A program made the translations under genes and the position numbers. Positions 42,230 through 52,103 of a stretch of 64,000 nucleotides of DNA are shown here, piece after piece. The notes under the pieces are model-generated. The model was not told the origin of the DNA. It saw only the letters and a program-made list of their open reading frames with translations, and did not search any database. Numbering within the stretch: position 1 is the first letter of the stretch; each line of letters begins with the position of its first letter. Source of the stretch: Mytilinidion resinicola (Eukaryota; Ascomycota; Dothideomycetes; Mytilinidiales; Mytilinidiaceae); the NCBI RefSeq assembly GCF_010093595.1, contig NW_022985443.1, positions 768,928 through 832,927 of the forward strand. The letters are read 5' to 3'.

Positions 42230-42643
42230 CTAGAAGTGTCCATACTCCGGCCTCCCATAAGTGTTCTCATAGATAGACGAAGCAACACAACCGCGATTAT
42301 ACTCGGCGATGCGACTCTCGGGCCACATCTCCCAAGCAAAGCGCTCTTGGATCCAATTGTCGTCCTTACCGGCTTCCATCGCTGCTGCGACCAGTTGACC
42401 GAGGATGCGGGTGAGCTGCAGCCTCAAGAAATAAGCATCTATGCCGTTTTGGTGATTACCATCTGCGCGATAGCCGAGAGCTTCTGCTTCGGCGCCGCAG
42501 GCGATCCAAAGAGCGGCCAGTGCGGGAGCATTGCCTTTTGCACGGGACAAGGCGTTTAGGTAAGACCCCGTTTGGTCATTTTCTGAGGAGGGAAATGTGT
42601 TCGTGTAGGTGGAGGGATAGAGGTACGTAGTCTTCATAACCAT
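42230..42643 (-). CDS. Hypothetical protein, intact member of a local paralogue pair
   Basis: 137 residues from ATG 42643 (MVMKTTYLYPSTYT). The core is helical: YLNALSRAKGNAPALAALW, ACGAEAEALGYRADG, FLRLQLTRILGQLVAAAM, then RFAWEMWPESRIAEYNRGCVASSIYENTYG. No signal peptide, membrane segment or known domain. The damaged locus at 43684-44458 shares LGYRADG, RLQLS-x-IL, W-E-M-W-P and R-x-GCV-x-x-x-Y, so the family is duplicated locally. Conservation of spacing between the two supports this as a real protein. Function unknown. Confidence 0.65.
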   Translation of the reverse strand: MVMKTTYLYPSTYTNTFPSSENDQTGSYLNALSRAKGNAPALAALWIACGAEAEALGYRADGNHQNGIDAYFLRLQLTRILGQLVAAAMEAGKDDNWIQERFAWEMWPESRIAEYNRGCVASSIYENTYGRPEYGHF

Positions 42644-43683
42644 GTTGCGGTTTCGGAAACTTCGGTTGAGTTCGCTTCCGTTGTTTGAAACTTCCCCTGT
42701 TTTTGGCTTTCGTGCGACTTTAAGGTGCGAAGTGTACTTAACAGAGTTGGTCTGCCTTGCAATTCTTGGCTAAAGAATGGTTTGGGGGTGAAGGTCCATA
42801 TGTTGGTAGGATTATATATGAATCTCTGGATACACAATGCAGCATCCGTTGTTCAAGTGAATGGTGGACACTCGACTCAATGCTAGTGAATTTGCTAGTG
42901 AATCTGATGCATCTAGATGAGGGACAAGTTAGATTGCAGTTGTATGCAAGGGCTTGTGAGTACGAAACCAGGCCATTGTATGTGCAGCCAGTGATGAAAT
43001 GGAAATGGAGCTATTTGGATGTGGTCCGGATGGAGGCACTCGCACAAAGCATCGGATTGGACTCAGTTTCTATTTGGACCGCGTAGATTTGATGCGTTGG
43101 ATGGATGCTTCCAGCGCTTCAACAGGTTTGTATATATGTAGATATATATATGATGTTTAGGCTGACGTTTTGATGTCCAAAGCACGTGATATTCACGTGA
43201 TACGATCGATATCCTACAACCTTTGGTTCAGTGAGAAGATGCGACTGCAATGACTAAGCATAAGCTGGAAACGGCAATGCATCTATACCTATCGAATTTT
43301 ACCGTTTAACCATTTTCCCATGTTACGGTAATCCATCAGGTATTTTAAGTAAATGCCTACTACCTCAGCGTTACCATGGAGCTGCTGCCGCTCCTGGAGT
43401 TCCACAGTGGTTTATGGTGGACCGGGTGGATTGAAGGCTTCATCCAGTTTACTCTAATTCAATTCTATCACCGTAGAGCGCGGCTATGGCCTATAAGCTA
43501 TCTCGTTAAGGGCCTTCAGTCAGACTCCCGGAAAAAGGATATCAACAATGATCCCTCGCGCAGATACTTCGATGTTCAACTAAAGGTATTTATTTAGTTG
43601 GGAGTAGGTGGCCGCGTACAAGACGACGGCGCTGGCTATCGGATCTTACAGCACCATTGGCCCAACGCCCCAGATTCTACGGA
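42644..43683. other. Intergenic region
   Basis: About 1 kb. A plus-strand frame at 42757-43086 (109 codons) has no recognised domain. An AT-rich microsatellite-like tatatatgtagatatatatatg lies near 43131-43152. Nothing else supported. Confidence 0.4.
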
Positions 43684-44458
43684 TTAAACGTCACGCTCAC
43701 CAGGGCGCTTGTACCGCTTCCCCTTTTCCTCAATCAGCGGCTCTTCAGTTGGCCACCTCGCCATACCCGCTTCATCTCTCTGGCCCATGCAAGCTCCTCT
43801 ACCGTCTGCCCACAATCCGTAGAGCGTCCCCTTCGGTTCGCCATTATTGATGACATACAAAGCGGCACCGACACACCCATATCTCTCATCCTCAATCCGC
43901 CACTGCGGCCACATCTCCCACGTGAAATTCTGTAGAATTCATTCGTCGCTTACCCCAAGTTAATAGCCTTTGTGATCAACTCATCGAGGATATGAGAAAG
44001 CTGGAGCCGGATCCAAGAAGATAGCATCCACCTTGGAGGCGGCCGTCAGCGCGATAGCCGAAGGTCTCGGCATCCGCGCCGCAGTCGTTCCAGAGAGTGG
44101 TAAAAGCGGAGAGAGTGGACTTGGTTTGATTGAAAGCGTTGATGTAGGCCGGGGCTTTTTGGTCGCGATCGAGCTCGCGCGTAGGGTTGCTGGTGCTGAC
44201 TTTGGTTTTGGGGGCCTCTTCTTTGTAGATGATCGTAAGGTTGCCTTTCTCGTTCTTGGTGGATGAGATTACGGAGATGGGAGGCTTGCGTGGGCCATCG
44301 GTGCTAGGTTCTACTGGGATGTGCATATTAGGATTAAGAGCCGCCGTGGTTGGAGGGTTTCCCCATCTGGCCTGCCAAAGTAGAGACTTGTGGGGCCATT
44401 GGTGGAGGTAGTAGGAGGATGTGTTGGACTCGTCTTCTAAGACGTTGGCTGGAACCAT
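43684..44458 (-). pseudogene. Degraded paralogue of the 42.2-kb hypothetical gene
   Basis: ATG 44458 opens MVPANVLEDESNTSSYYL... and reaches ETFGYRADGRLQGG. Relative to the intact paralogue one base is then missing near 44029: the continuation SSWIRLQLSHILDELI is found in another frame at the same spacing. A second frame change and a TGA lie near 43947-43958 at a position that is Trp in the paralogue. The end (TWEMWPQWRIEDERYGCV) is again recognisable. The N-terminal 90 residues differ from the intact copy. Defects are read directly by comparison with the neighbour; transcription status is unknown. Confidence 0.7.
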
Positions 44459-44555
44459 GGTTTTAAGTTTGGATTGTGGTTTTGGGGGCTTGATGTACCT
44501 ATGTTTGATAAAAAGGGGTTGGAAATTGAAAATGGCGGGAATGTCTGCTCAATGC

Positions 44556-44698
44556 CACGAAACAAGGAGTTGTATGCCGTGTACGCGATGTATTGGATGA
44601 TGATGATAGAGAAGAGAGAGACGTCTGGAGGAAGGTGAGACTATATACAAGAGCTGATACGTGCCTGCCGTGGCCGTCCCTCACCGCTACTACCTAAC
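44556..44698 (-). repeat. Duplicated promoter-like segment, copy B
   Basis: Counterpart of 34557-34699 (see there). On the minus strand it precedes ATG 44458 by about 100 bases and carries the same tatatag-type TATA element and the ccacggcaggcacg block. Confidence 0.7.
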
Positions 44699-44847
44699 AT
44701 TCAATATACAAGTCTCGAGATGTGACATATTACCTTCATTGTTCAGATTCCTGAGAGTTGCGATAATCGTTGTGCAGTATTGAAGTGGCGAGCATAATAA
44801 ATACATGACGAAATGCTTATTTCACAAAAGTCTGCTCCCTATATTCA

Positions 44848-45190
44848 CACATTTTGGCAAGCAGGTAGCGCTGTTTAGAGAGCCTCAAAGGAGGATTAGA
44901 GTGTTCAAAGTAATCCAGGAGTGAAGCTAATCTGGAACTCGGGGGTTAGTCATTACTCTGATGTCCCTATGTCGTCACTTGTCATTGATCCTTTGGCAAC
45001 TGGGTACTGCTGTCTGAAGAACCTCGAAGGGGGAGCAATGCTTTCAAAAAGATCAGTTGCTGAGCTAATCTAGGGTTTAGTTGCTTCATCCATGTAGTCA
45101 ACCTCGTATTTCCCGTCAAGTTGGGTGATATCTTGGCAAGCAGATAGCGCCGTCTGGAGGTCCTTCAAAGGCGATCGGGGTACTTAATAT
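44848..45190 (+). repeat. Degenerate tandem array, three units of about 140 bp (family 1)
   Basis: Unit starts near 44851, 44990 and 45131: tttggcaagcaggtagcgct, tttggcaactgggtactgct and cttggcaagcagatagcgcc. Each is followed by gt-t-aga-g-cct(c)aaaggag and, about 45 bases later, a tgctt/gtgttcaaa block and agctaatctgg or agctaatctag. Similarity is clear but imperfect. The unit is also found once near 33.9 kb. Not coding in any frame I could follow. Confidence 0.6.
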
Positions 45191-45375
45191 GACTGAAGGA
45201 TCGACTCAATTTGAGCTTATTATCATTACCATTGCTTGGGGCACTATCCAGACATCTCTATCCCAAAGACGCCCCACTTTTCGTCCGTCGCAATGCAACT
45301 CAAAGCATGGCCTACCCCAAAAAGGCCTAAATACCTACCAAAAGGCCAAGAATTCGTCTAATCACCACCACCTTC

Positions 45376-47787
45376 TCAGTCCTTCACGGCCCGGAACTCC
45401 TGCTCCAGATTCCGGACCACCCTACCCTCTCCGTCCTCATGTTCCTCCAGAACCTCATACACACGAGGCGGCGTCATCGCTACCACCTTCTCACCGACGC
45501 TCTTGATATTCTCGCCAATGTTCTGCACCTTCGCGAAGAAGTAGCCACGAGTACGGCCACCATAGTGCGCTAACAAGCCACAGCATGCCGTGTAGGGGAC
45601 CAGATACGTCTCCTTGTCGAACGCGCCTTCAACGTAGCGTGCTATTGGGCCGTGCTCTGCCTCCGCAAGAAGTCCGCCGGGCTTGTAGAGCCAAAGCGCC
45701 ATCATAATGTCGAGGCAGAACGCAGCGGTGAAGGCAGCATCGAAATCGTAGGTGATATCCAAGGCCTCTCCCTGCAGGACGGCGGAGACAATGGGGCCAA
45801 AGACGAGGAAAATCATCCAGTCGTGGAGCGCGATGTACTGGATAGCTCGGTTTCCAGCGTGAATAGCGTTGTAGAGAGTGCGCATCGCGAAGTTGAACAG
45901 ACGTTTTGGCTGGGCCGCAATGTGCCAGAACAGCTGCCGCAAGCGTGCAACCTGACCCCACACGAAGTTGTAATAGGCCAAGTGATAAGGGTAGATGAAG
46001 GCCTGGAGGTCTTTTTCGAGTCGTACGCCAGATTCGTAGGCATTTTCGTTAACGAGGACGGCCAAGTGAAAGTCTCCGGGGACGGCGAACTCTGCTATGC
46101 TCTCGAGATCTCGAATGTCCTCCTCGATCTCTTCTAGCATCTTCTTGTCGTCCAGGTCGCCGATTTGGAGGAACTGCGTCTTCCCAGACTCGCGTGGTAG
46201 GCACCCACAGAGCGCCTTCACAGCAAAAGCGGTTGCGACACCACGATTGCCGAGACGAACACGGTCTTTACCGTAGGTACAGAATGTGTCGGCTTCCCAT
46301 CCGCCGTCTTCGCATTGTTTCTTCTTTATATCGGCAGTATAGACGCGGCTGTCGATCTTGAGCATCTCGAGAGACAAGGCTTTCAACGCGAGCCCCAGCG
46401 CGTCCTTGGGCCATCCGATGAACTCCTGGAGTCGCTTCTCCATATTCGGGATAAGGCGGTAGAGTTCGTACTTATCGGGGCTCTCGACGATGAAGCGGGT
46501 GAGGAAGTAAAGGAACATCTCGGGATGCGGAAACAGCGGCGTACCGTCTATGTACGCCCGGTTCCAGAATATAGCCATCACATATTCGAAGGTCTTGTGG
46601 ACTTCGGATCCGCGGCCATAGCGATAGAACAGACGGAGGACATTAACGCAGGTGACTGGATCGGCGATAGGAGGATGAGAGCCGTAGAGCTTACTGCATT
46701 GGACTTGAGCTCCAGCAATGCCGTCGACTGTAGGTTCGGACTGGATGGCGCTCATGACTCCCTCCACAAGTCCTTCGTTGAAATTCAAGGTCAGAAGTGC
46801 GAGTACTGTGGTGCCGACGTCTTGCGGGTGCCACTCAAGGGGCCCTTCCATGTCGGGCATGAAGAAAGTCCAGGCATGAAAGGCATCTCTCCTGAGTGCG
46901 AAGCTACTGAAATCTTCCTGGCCCGTTAGATCGGCTATGAGAAGCTGCGAGAAATTATCGTACGTGACAACACCCGCGTCAGTGACCGACATCATTTTCC
47001 GCGCGTTATCCTTCAGAAAATCGTTGCCTCGTTGAACTGGCTCTCCAAAGGTGTTCAGAAGCTGTCTCACTGTCTCTTTTGTGTGTTCAAAGTGTAGACC
47101 CTTCATGCCCTCGGCACGCGCCACCAGAACGAGCTCCGACTCTAGCGCTATGAAGATAGCTGTTGATGGATCTAGTTGCAGCGCTGTCTCCGCGTGGTCG
47201 AAGAAAGCCAGATCGGGCATCCGTGCACCAACCATCCAAGACGTGATTATGGTGTCGAAGAGGTCCCAGAAAATCTTCCAATGCCGACGTGAGCGCAGGG
47301 CGGTCCACTCTGGCAGAGAGATATTGGCTACCCCAATCACGCGTAGCCTACTCTTCGTCCCGTTCTGGAAGTTCTCCCCCTCCGACTGGGCCTTGATGTT
47401 CTGTAGCGCGTTGAGGAGGGTATAGTTGATATGAACACTCTTGAGCGACTCGGCAACCGCTATGCGTATAGCTTTTGGGGTCAGTTCCGGGAATTGTTGG
47501 TCGCAAAGCATGGCGTAGCATTCCTCTTCGGATATCTGGTTGAGTTCGTACAGCACCCAGGCCGACGAGGAGCGGATATCGCGGAATTTGGAACCAGACA
47601 TAGTCGACGGCTTGAACAACTTTCCGGGAGGCGCTAGTATAAGAACATCCTTCAATGCTACAATAATTTCCGTGTACGTGAGGTGTGAGATTGCCACCAT
47701 TTGAGACTGACCGGTAGAAGGATGGCGCGCTCCGGGCAGTGCTCTCGGGACAAGCCTTGATTGCTGCGGCACCCTAAGTTGTGGCAT
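45376..47787 (-). CDS. HAD-like terpene cyclase homologue with substituted catalytic motifs
   Basis: 803 residues, single exon, unbroken. Residues 30-235 follow a HAD fold and 290-803 the terpene-cyclase-like part of fungal drimane-type cyclases (AstC/AncC family), e.g. AWTFFMPDMEGPLEWHPQD and FLYFLTRF. The HAD motifs are recognisable in position but altered: IIVALKDVL (nucleophile Asp replaced by A44), VANIS (Ser/Thr replaced by A154), RMPDL (Lys replaced by M190) and FIALESELV (acidic pair replaced by A214-L215). In the cyclase part the expected D-x-D-T-T is D-V-G-T-T (323-327), lacking the middle Asp. So phosphatase activity should be lost and cyclisation is doubtful. Family starts nearer M30 (MVAISHLTYTE), so ATG 47700 is an alternative start. 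Confidence 0.78.
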   Translation of the reverse strand: MPQLRVPQQSRLVPRALPGARHPSTGQSQMVAISHLTYTEIIVALKDVLILAPPGKLFKPSTMSGSKFRDIRSSSAWVLYELNQISEEECYAMLCDQQFPELTPKAIRIAVAESLKSVHINYTLLNALQNIKAQSEGENFQNGTKSRLRVIGVANISLPEWTALRSRRHWKIFWDLFDTIITSWMVGARMPDLAFFDHAETALQLDPSTAIFIALESELVLVARAEGMKGLHFEHTKETVRQLLNTFGEPVQRGNDFLKDNARKMMSVTDAGVVTYDNFSQLLIADLTGQEDFSSFALRRDAFHAWTFFMPDMEGPLEWHPQDVGTTVLALLTLNFNEGLVEGVMSAIQSEPTVDGIAGAQVQCSKLYGSHPPIADPVTCVNVLRLFYRYGRGSEVHKTFEYVMAIFWNRAYIDGTPLFPHPEMFLYFLTRFIVESPDKYELYRLIPNMEKRLQEFIGWPKDALGLALKALSLEMLKIDSRVYTADIKKKQCEDGGWEADTFCTYGKDRVRLGNRGVATAFAVKALCGCLPRESGKTQFLQIGDLDDKKMLEEIEEDIRDLESIAEFAVPGDFHLAVLVNENAYESGVRLEKDLQAFIYPYHLAYYNFVWGQVARLRQLFWHIAAQPKRLFNFAMRTLYNAIHAGNRAIQYIALHDWMIFLVFGPIVSAVLQGEALDITYDFDAAFTAAFCLDIMMALWLYKPGGLLAEAEHGPIARYVEGAFDKETYLVPYTACCGLLAHYGGRTRGYFFAKVQNIGENIKSVGEKVVAMTPPRVYEVLEEHEDGEGRVVRNLEQEFRAVKD

Positions 47788-49105
47788 GCTGGAGTGGTAG
47801 TAGGTGAGGTGTGGATATGGTGTGGGTGTGAGTGAGGTGTTGAGAGTGTGTTGTTGTGTGAAGACTGGATTCCCGCGGCTTCAATAGAGGCGTCGTCGGG
47901 GATGCAATGTTTGTGGCTGCAGTGACTGTGGCGCAGGAGGTACCTTTTTCCCTTGCTGAGTGATTCACCTTTGCACTGGGCCTTGAAATCAGAGAGTTCA
48001 CGTGTTGGAGTTGCACTCTGGTTGCCGCCGTCAGAGCAGCTTCAACAGATTTAACGGGTGTGCAAAATAAAGCAAGACACGCCTTGATATAGATGTCACT
48101 GCTATCTTATGAGGGTTTCACTTTGCCAAGCTATTTGCCTTCGGAGCTTGTCTTGAAAATGTGGAATAAAGCGTTGAGTTTTCACCGCAGATACCTATGT
48201 CAGGGTGGCTTCAGAGTGCTCCGAGAGTAGGCAAAACGCAAGACAGCACGCCTAGATCTGGATGTTATAGACACTTCACCTGCGGACCAGGCCGCCAAAC
48301 CAAAGGAATGTCGTGGTTGATGTTATCTCTGGGCGCGACTGCGAGAGTGGCTTCAACGTGTTTAGAGAGCAGTTAGAACAAATCGAGATATGCCCCGATT
48401 TAAGATGGGTCTTACAAACATGGATACGACGTGCTGGACTTTCATTCACTCCAATCGCGACCGTCAGAATAGCTTTGACGAGTTGAAAGAGTGGGAAAAC
48501 GCAACAAAAGATACCCTGATTTGAGACATGCCTCCGGGCAGCAGATATAACTTGCCTGATGCTCCAGCACCCAGAAAGCAAAGAAGACTGCTCACTCCAC
48601 TACTCCCAAGGGCAAAGTACGATGCAGTCGGTGTTGGTTGATTTAGGATTCGAAAATGAATGGAACATTTAGACCACACGGGAAAATTGTGCTTTTGCAT
48701 AGGTTATGCAAGGTTGCATTGAATAACTCTAAATGCACCTCCACGCCCTCACAGAATATGATGGACTTGCATGTATAACTTACGATAGATCACCTATACT
48801 TTGAGTCTCCTTCGTGATCTCTTCTGTTTTACGTTCCAAAGATGCCAGCGGTGGTCATGTCTTTCGCTTCATCACCCAAACTCTATTCAGGAAATTTTGG
48901 TCTAATTTCGCATTGAAGTTTGTCCTACTGCTGCAGGCTCAAGCTCCCGTCGGTTTGTGTCTGAAATTTCATTTCTAGGAGCTTCTCAAGAGCAAACCAT
49001 TACTAGATTTATCTTGTAGCAATATCCTCAGTGTGCTAGCTTGGAGGATTCTAAGCATAGTAGTCTTTGCTCTGAAGGTGAAGACTTACAACCTTTCAAG
49101 TTGCC
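47788..49105. other. 1.3-kb intergenic region holding repeat family 2
   Basis: Contains the promoter of the cyclase homologue (left part, with gtgtgtt-type leader) and, at about 48020-48550, the degenerate repeats listed next. Minus-strand frames at 48276-48581 and 48464-48700 lie over the repeats and are not credible genes. Confidence 0.45.
48020..48550 (+). repeat. Degenerate repeats, four units (family 2)
   Basis: Units begin near 48026, 48203, 48345 and 48463. Each has gtcagag(t/c)(g/a)gctt(c/t)-a-c/ag, then a gag/gtg-g-aaaa-c block, and ends (ac)-cc-tgat(t/a)t-ga-atg. Spacing is irregular (about 180, 140, 120 bp) and identity only moderate. Near 48531-48560 there is also, inverted, a ggcaag...ctgctgcccggagg block that resembles the opening of family 1. 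Confidence 0.45.
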
Positions 49106-49954
49106 ATGACGAGCGCGGCACCCGAATCAGGGACCCTGGGCCTTCATTTTGGCAATCGGAATTTCGATGTTGAGGATGCAACTTCTATCCGTGTCCACGT
49201 AGAGAGTCTTGCGCCGCATCTTTATCTTGGATCTGATGGTCCACTAGACATCAGGAGAGATTTACTCCAACAGCTATTGAGTTTAATGAACGAAGACATT
49301 GGCTACCAGTTGGTTGAGATTTCCGAGTGTGAGGTCAGGATTCGAGGCGTTTCCCTTCAAGTTTTTCTCTGGTTTCGGGATTGGGTCGATAGGAACAAGC
49401 CCCTCGAAGCGCTGGATGCCGGGAATGGATACGACGATCGATACGGTGATTGCTTTCTGATCGACTTCTACCTCTTCGCGTACGCGCCTTCGTCGGACGC
49501 GCATCTCGCAGACGGGCGCACAATGAAGGACCTCCGGCGTGACCTTATGCGATGTTTCCTACGGCGGTTCGAGAGGGGCATCACCCCGAAGGAGGTCGAT
49601 CTGAGGAAACTGTATGAGAAAGCAGAGGATGACCCGTTGGTGGAGTTCACAATTCCTATGATGCTACACATGAAACTTGAGAGCGATATCGATTTGAACG
49701 AGTGGGCTAAGCTCACTTATCGCTGTACGTATGTCATCTGCCAAATGAGGGACAAGGTCTGTCTCCAGGAGCAGGAAAATGTGTTACCTCTGAAAGATGA
49801 GGAGCTCGACTCACTCAGGGAGGTTATTATGAAACTCTGGTCTGAACCTTGGTGGAAGTGGGAGAAGAAGCATTGCATCACCTTAGCTGCCCACATGAAT
49901 CAATACTTACGATGGATCACGTGGAACAACAATAGAAAGGTTGTCGTCGAATGA
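49106..49954 (+). CDS. Hypothetical protein, possibly BTB/POZ-like
   Basis: 282 residues from ATG 49106 (MTSAAPESGTLGLHFG). The region YQLVEISECEVRIRGVSLQVFLWFRDWVDRNK, then DRYGDCFLIDFYLFAYAPSSDAHLADGRTMKDLRRDLMRCF, resembles the C-terminal part of fungal BTB-type proteins, in which a Y-x-F-A block is followed by a helix containing L-R-x-D. The canonical N-terminal BTB strand motif is weak, so the family is uncertain. The C-terminal 80 residues are acidic then aromatic/basic (SEPWWKWEKKH). No intron or signal peptide. Function unknown; if BTB-like, an adaptor in ubiquitin ligation or transcription would be the usual guess. Confidence 0.6.
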   Translation: MTSAAPESGTLGLHFGNRNFDVEDATSIRVHVESLAPHLYLGSDGPLDIRRDLLQQLLSLMNEDIGYQLVEISECEVRIRGVSLQVFLWFRDWVDRNKPLEALDAGNGYDDRYGDCFLIDFYLFAYAPSSDAHLADGRTMKDLRRDLMRCFLRRFERGITPKEVDLRKLYEKAEDDPLVEFTIPMMLHMKLESDIDLNEWAKLTYRCTYVICQMRDKVCLQEQENVLPLKDEELDSLREVIMKLWSEPWWKWEKKHCITLAAHMNQYLRWITWNNNRKVVVE

Positions 49955-50192
49955 TATATCGACGGTGCAGGTGGTAGGAGATGAGATGAAAGGGTAGGAG
50001 GGGGACAGTTTACATTACGCTCAATGACTCAGCACACTAGCGGTAATTAATTTTCCGCGATCGACTCCAATTCATGATCGAGAAGTGTCCTCTCAAAAAC
50101 CATTCAAAGATTCCACACACCACACATATCTCAACCTCACAACTCTCTATCACCAATCTTCCAAACCAAAACCCCACACAAAGCCCACCAAA

Positions 50193-50804
50193 ATGGAAAC
50201 CAGCGACACCTTCACCCTCCTCCCCCTCACTCTCGACCCAACCACCAAAGCCATCTCCTCCGCAATCCCCGCCTCCACCGCTCTCACCGAAGAACTCACC
50301 GCCCTCAACCAGCTCCACCGCTCCCTCCTCAGCCTCGAGGCCCCCCACACCGTTCCCCCGCCCCCGCTCCCCGTCGTCCCAAAACGCAGCGCGCAAATCA
50401 CCAAGCTCCGCGAGAGCGGCAACGCCGACTTCCGCAAGAACAGGTTCCCCGAAGCGATTCGCATGTACAGTGTTGGGATTGATATGGCGCTGGCTCGGCC
50501 TGGGTGGGAGCCCTCGGGCTTGGTGCGGGAGGAGGTGTCGGCGCTGTTTGCGAACCGCGCGCAGGCGCACATGAGCTTGCAGCAGTGGGTGGAGGGCGCG
50601 CTGGATGCGGAGAGTAGTGTTGAGATGAAGAAGGTCGGGAATGCGAAGGCGTGGTGGCGGAGGGGGAAGTGCTTGCAGGAGATGGGTAGGGTGGAGGAGG
50701 CGAGCGAGTGGGTGGGGCAGGCGTTGGAGTTTGAGGCTGCAGAGGCGGATTTGCTGCAGCTGAAGAAGGAGTTGGATGCTCAGTTGGTGCAGAAGGGGAG
50801 GTAG
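50193..50804 (+). CDS. SEC72: Sec72-like TPR subunit of the ER translocation complex
   Basis: 203 residues from ATG 50193 (METSDTFTLLPLTL). The N-terminal third is the Sec72-specific region. From about residue 68 the TPR block follows: QITKLRESGNADFRKNRFPEAIRMY, GIDMALARPGWEPSGLVREE, FANRAQAHMSLQQWVEGALDAE, then KKVGNAKAWWRRGKCLQEMGRVEEA. This combination, particularly M-A-x-x-R-P-x-W-E-P and K-A-W-x-R-R-G-K-C-L, is the fungal Sec72 signature. It works with Sec62, Sec63 and Sec71 in post-translational protein import into the ER, where the TPR domain docks cytosolic Hsp70. Housekeeping gene, intact. Earlier in-frame sequence (from 50085) is C/A-rich leader. Confidence 0.9.
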   Translation: METSDTFTLLPLTLDPTTKAISSAIPASTALTEELTALNQLHRSLLSLEAPHTVPPPPLPVVPKRSAQITKLRESGNADFRKNRFPEAIRMYSVGIDMALARPGWEPSGLVREEVSALFANRAQAHMSLQQWVEGALDAESSVEMKKVGNAKAWWRRGKCLQEMGRVEEASEWVGQALEFEAAEADLLQLKKELDAQLVQKGR

Positions 50805-52103
50805 GGGGCTAGGAGGAGATGGAGGAGGGTTGAAGTGGGCTTGTCTGGGATACGGCATGGGGGAGCTTGCATTGCACGGCGTTTGGGACATTGGGCGATA
50901 CATGTGGATTTCGATTCGGTTTGAAGCGATATGATATTGTGGGGAGGGTCTGTACTGAGGAGTATGGCTTCATCTTTTGTACCGAATATCGACAATATCG
51001 ACACGGACCGAGTTACAAGTCCACACAACTATCTACGGACTATCTCTCCCTTTATACGATCTTCGATTCTAATCCCTCACAGTCCCCGCGCAAAGCCGGA
51101 ATTTGAAGAGGGGCTTTGACTTAGACTGAAAACATGCTTCGATATGATCGAAGTCAGGACGTTCTCGAAGAGTTGGGTGATGGTGGAATGAAAAGAATAG
51201 TGACTTGATTTAGGCCCTACATGTCTTTAAGATAGAAACCGACTGCCGTTTTGCGCAATCTAAACTTTTTGCTGTTACGGACAATATGTAATTGATTTTT
51301 TGTGATGTTAGCAGGGGCGACTGTCTTGCAAAATTATAGTGCCGTTCCAGGGAAATGGCTGTCTAGCTAGATGACGAGGCTGATTGCAACGTCCAAGTCT
51401 GGTGAAAGTCCCGCACACTACTTATCTTTAGGATGTCGGCTGCATCGTTCATCCATTACCACAGCAGTTAAGGATGCGAGAAGCTGAAGAACCAAGCCCC
51501 AAAGCCCTTCGAATGATGGCATTATGCGAATTACATACCCCATACAGGAAATACCCGAGCTTATACCATCAGCCACTGCTGTGGCGTTTCTCGGTTCCAA
51601 TCCCCTGACGCAGGGTCTCTAGCGCAACACCTTACTATTTATAGCTAAGGCTGACTTATCCTTCACCCAAACCGCTGACAGGGGCCGAATAGCGCCGCCG
51701 GAAACATGCAGCAGTGCGTGCGACCCGGATAGCGGAGGGCGCTTGGCATGGGCGCGACTAGGGGTCAGTGTTTTGCGCGGCGGAGGGAGGCTGAGCTGTA
51801 GTGAGGCTGAAGCTCCCTGACAACCATCGACGCTCTCCTTCTTTTCAACCTGCCTTCTCCTTGTTGCCGCACTGCTACTTACAGCACTCAGTCCTTATCG
51901 ACAACATATTGCTTCTTGCTAAGTGTGTTCCAGTATACGGCGTCCTCATTGTACTGTGGTTCCCTGCGGAGCTCTCTCGACCGAACCCGGCTGTGTTTAC
52001 GACTCCCTAAATCCCTACTACCTACCACCCAACGCACTTAAAAAGCCTCGAAGCGCACCATACTTGATAACTGGGACGGAGGAAAACATAATCTGGGGAC
52101 AAT
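50805..52103. other. 1.3-kb intergenic region
   Basis: 3' region of Sec72 and upstream region of the MARVEL-domain gene. No domain or splice pattern supports a gene in it. An AT-rich stretch lies at about 51225-51345. Confidence 0.45.

Noticed and set aside
45376..47787. Calling a functional terpenoid gene cluster around the cyclase homologue
   Set aside because: No P450, prenyltransferase or other tailoring gene lies next to it, and its catalytic motifs are substituted.
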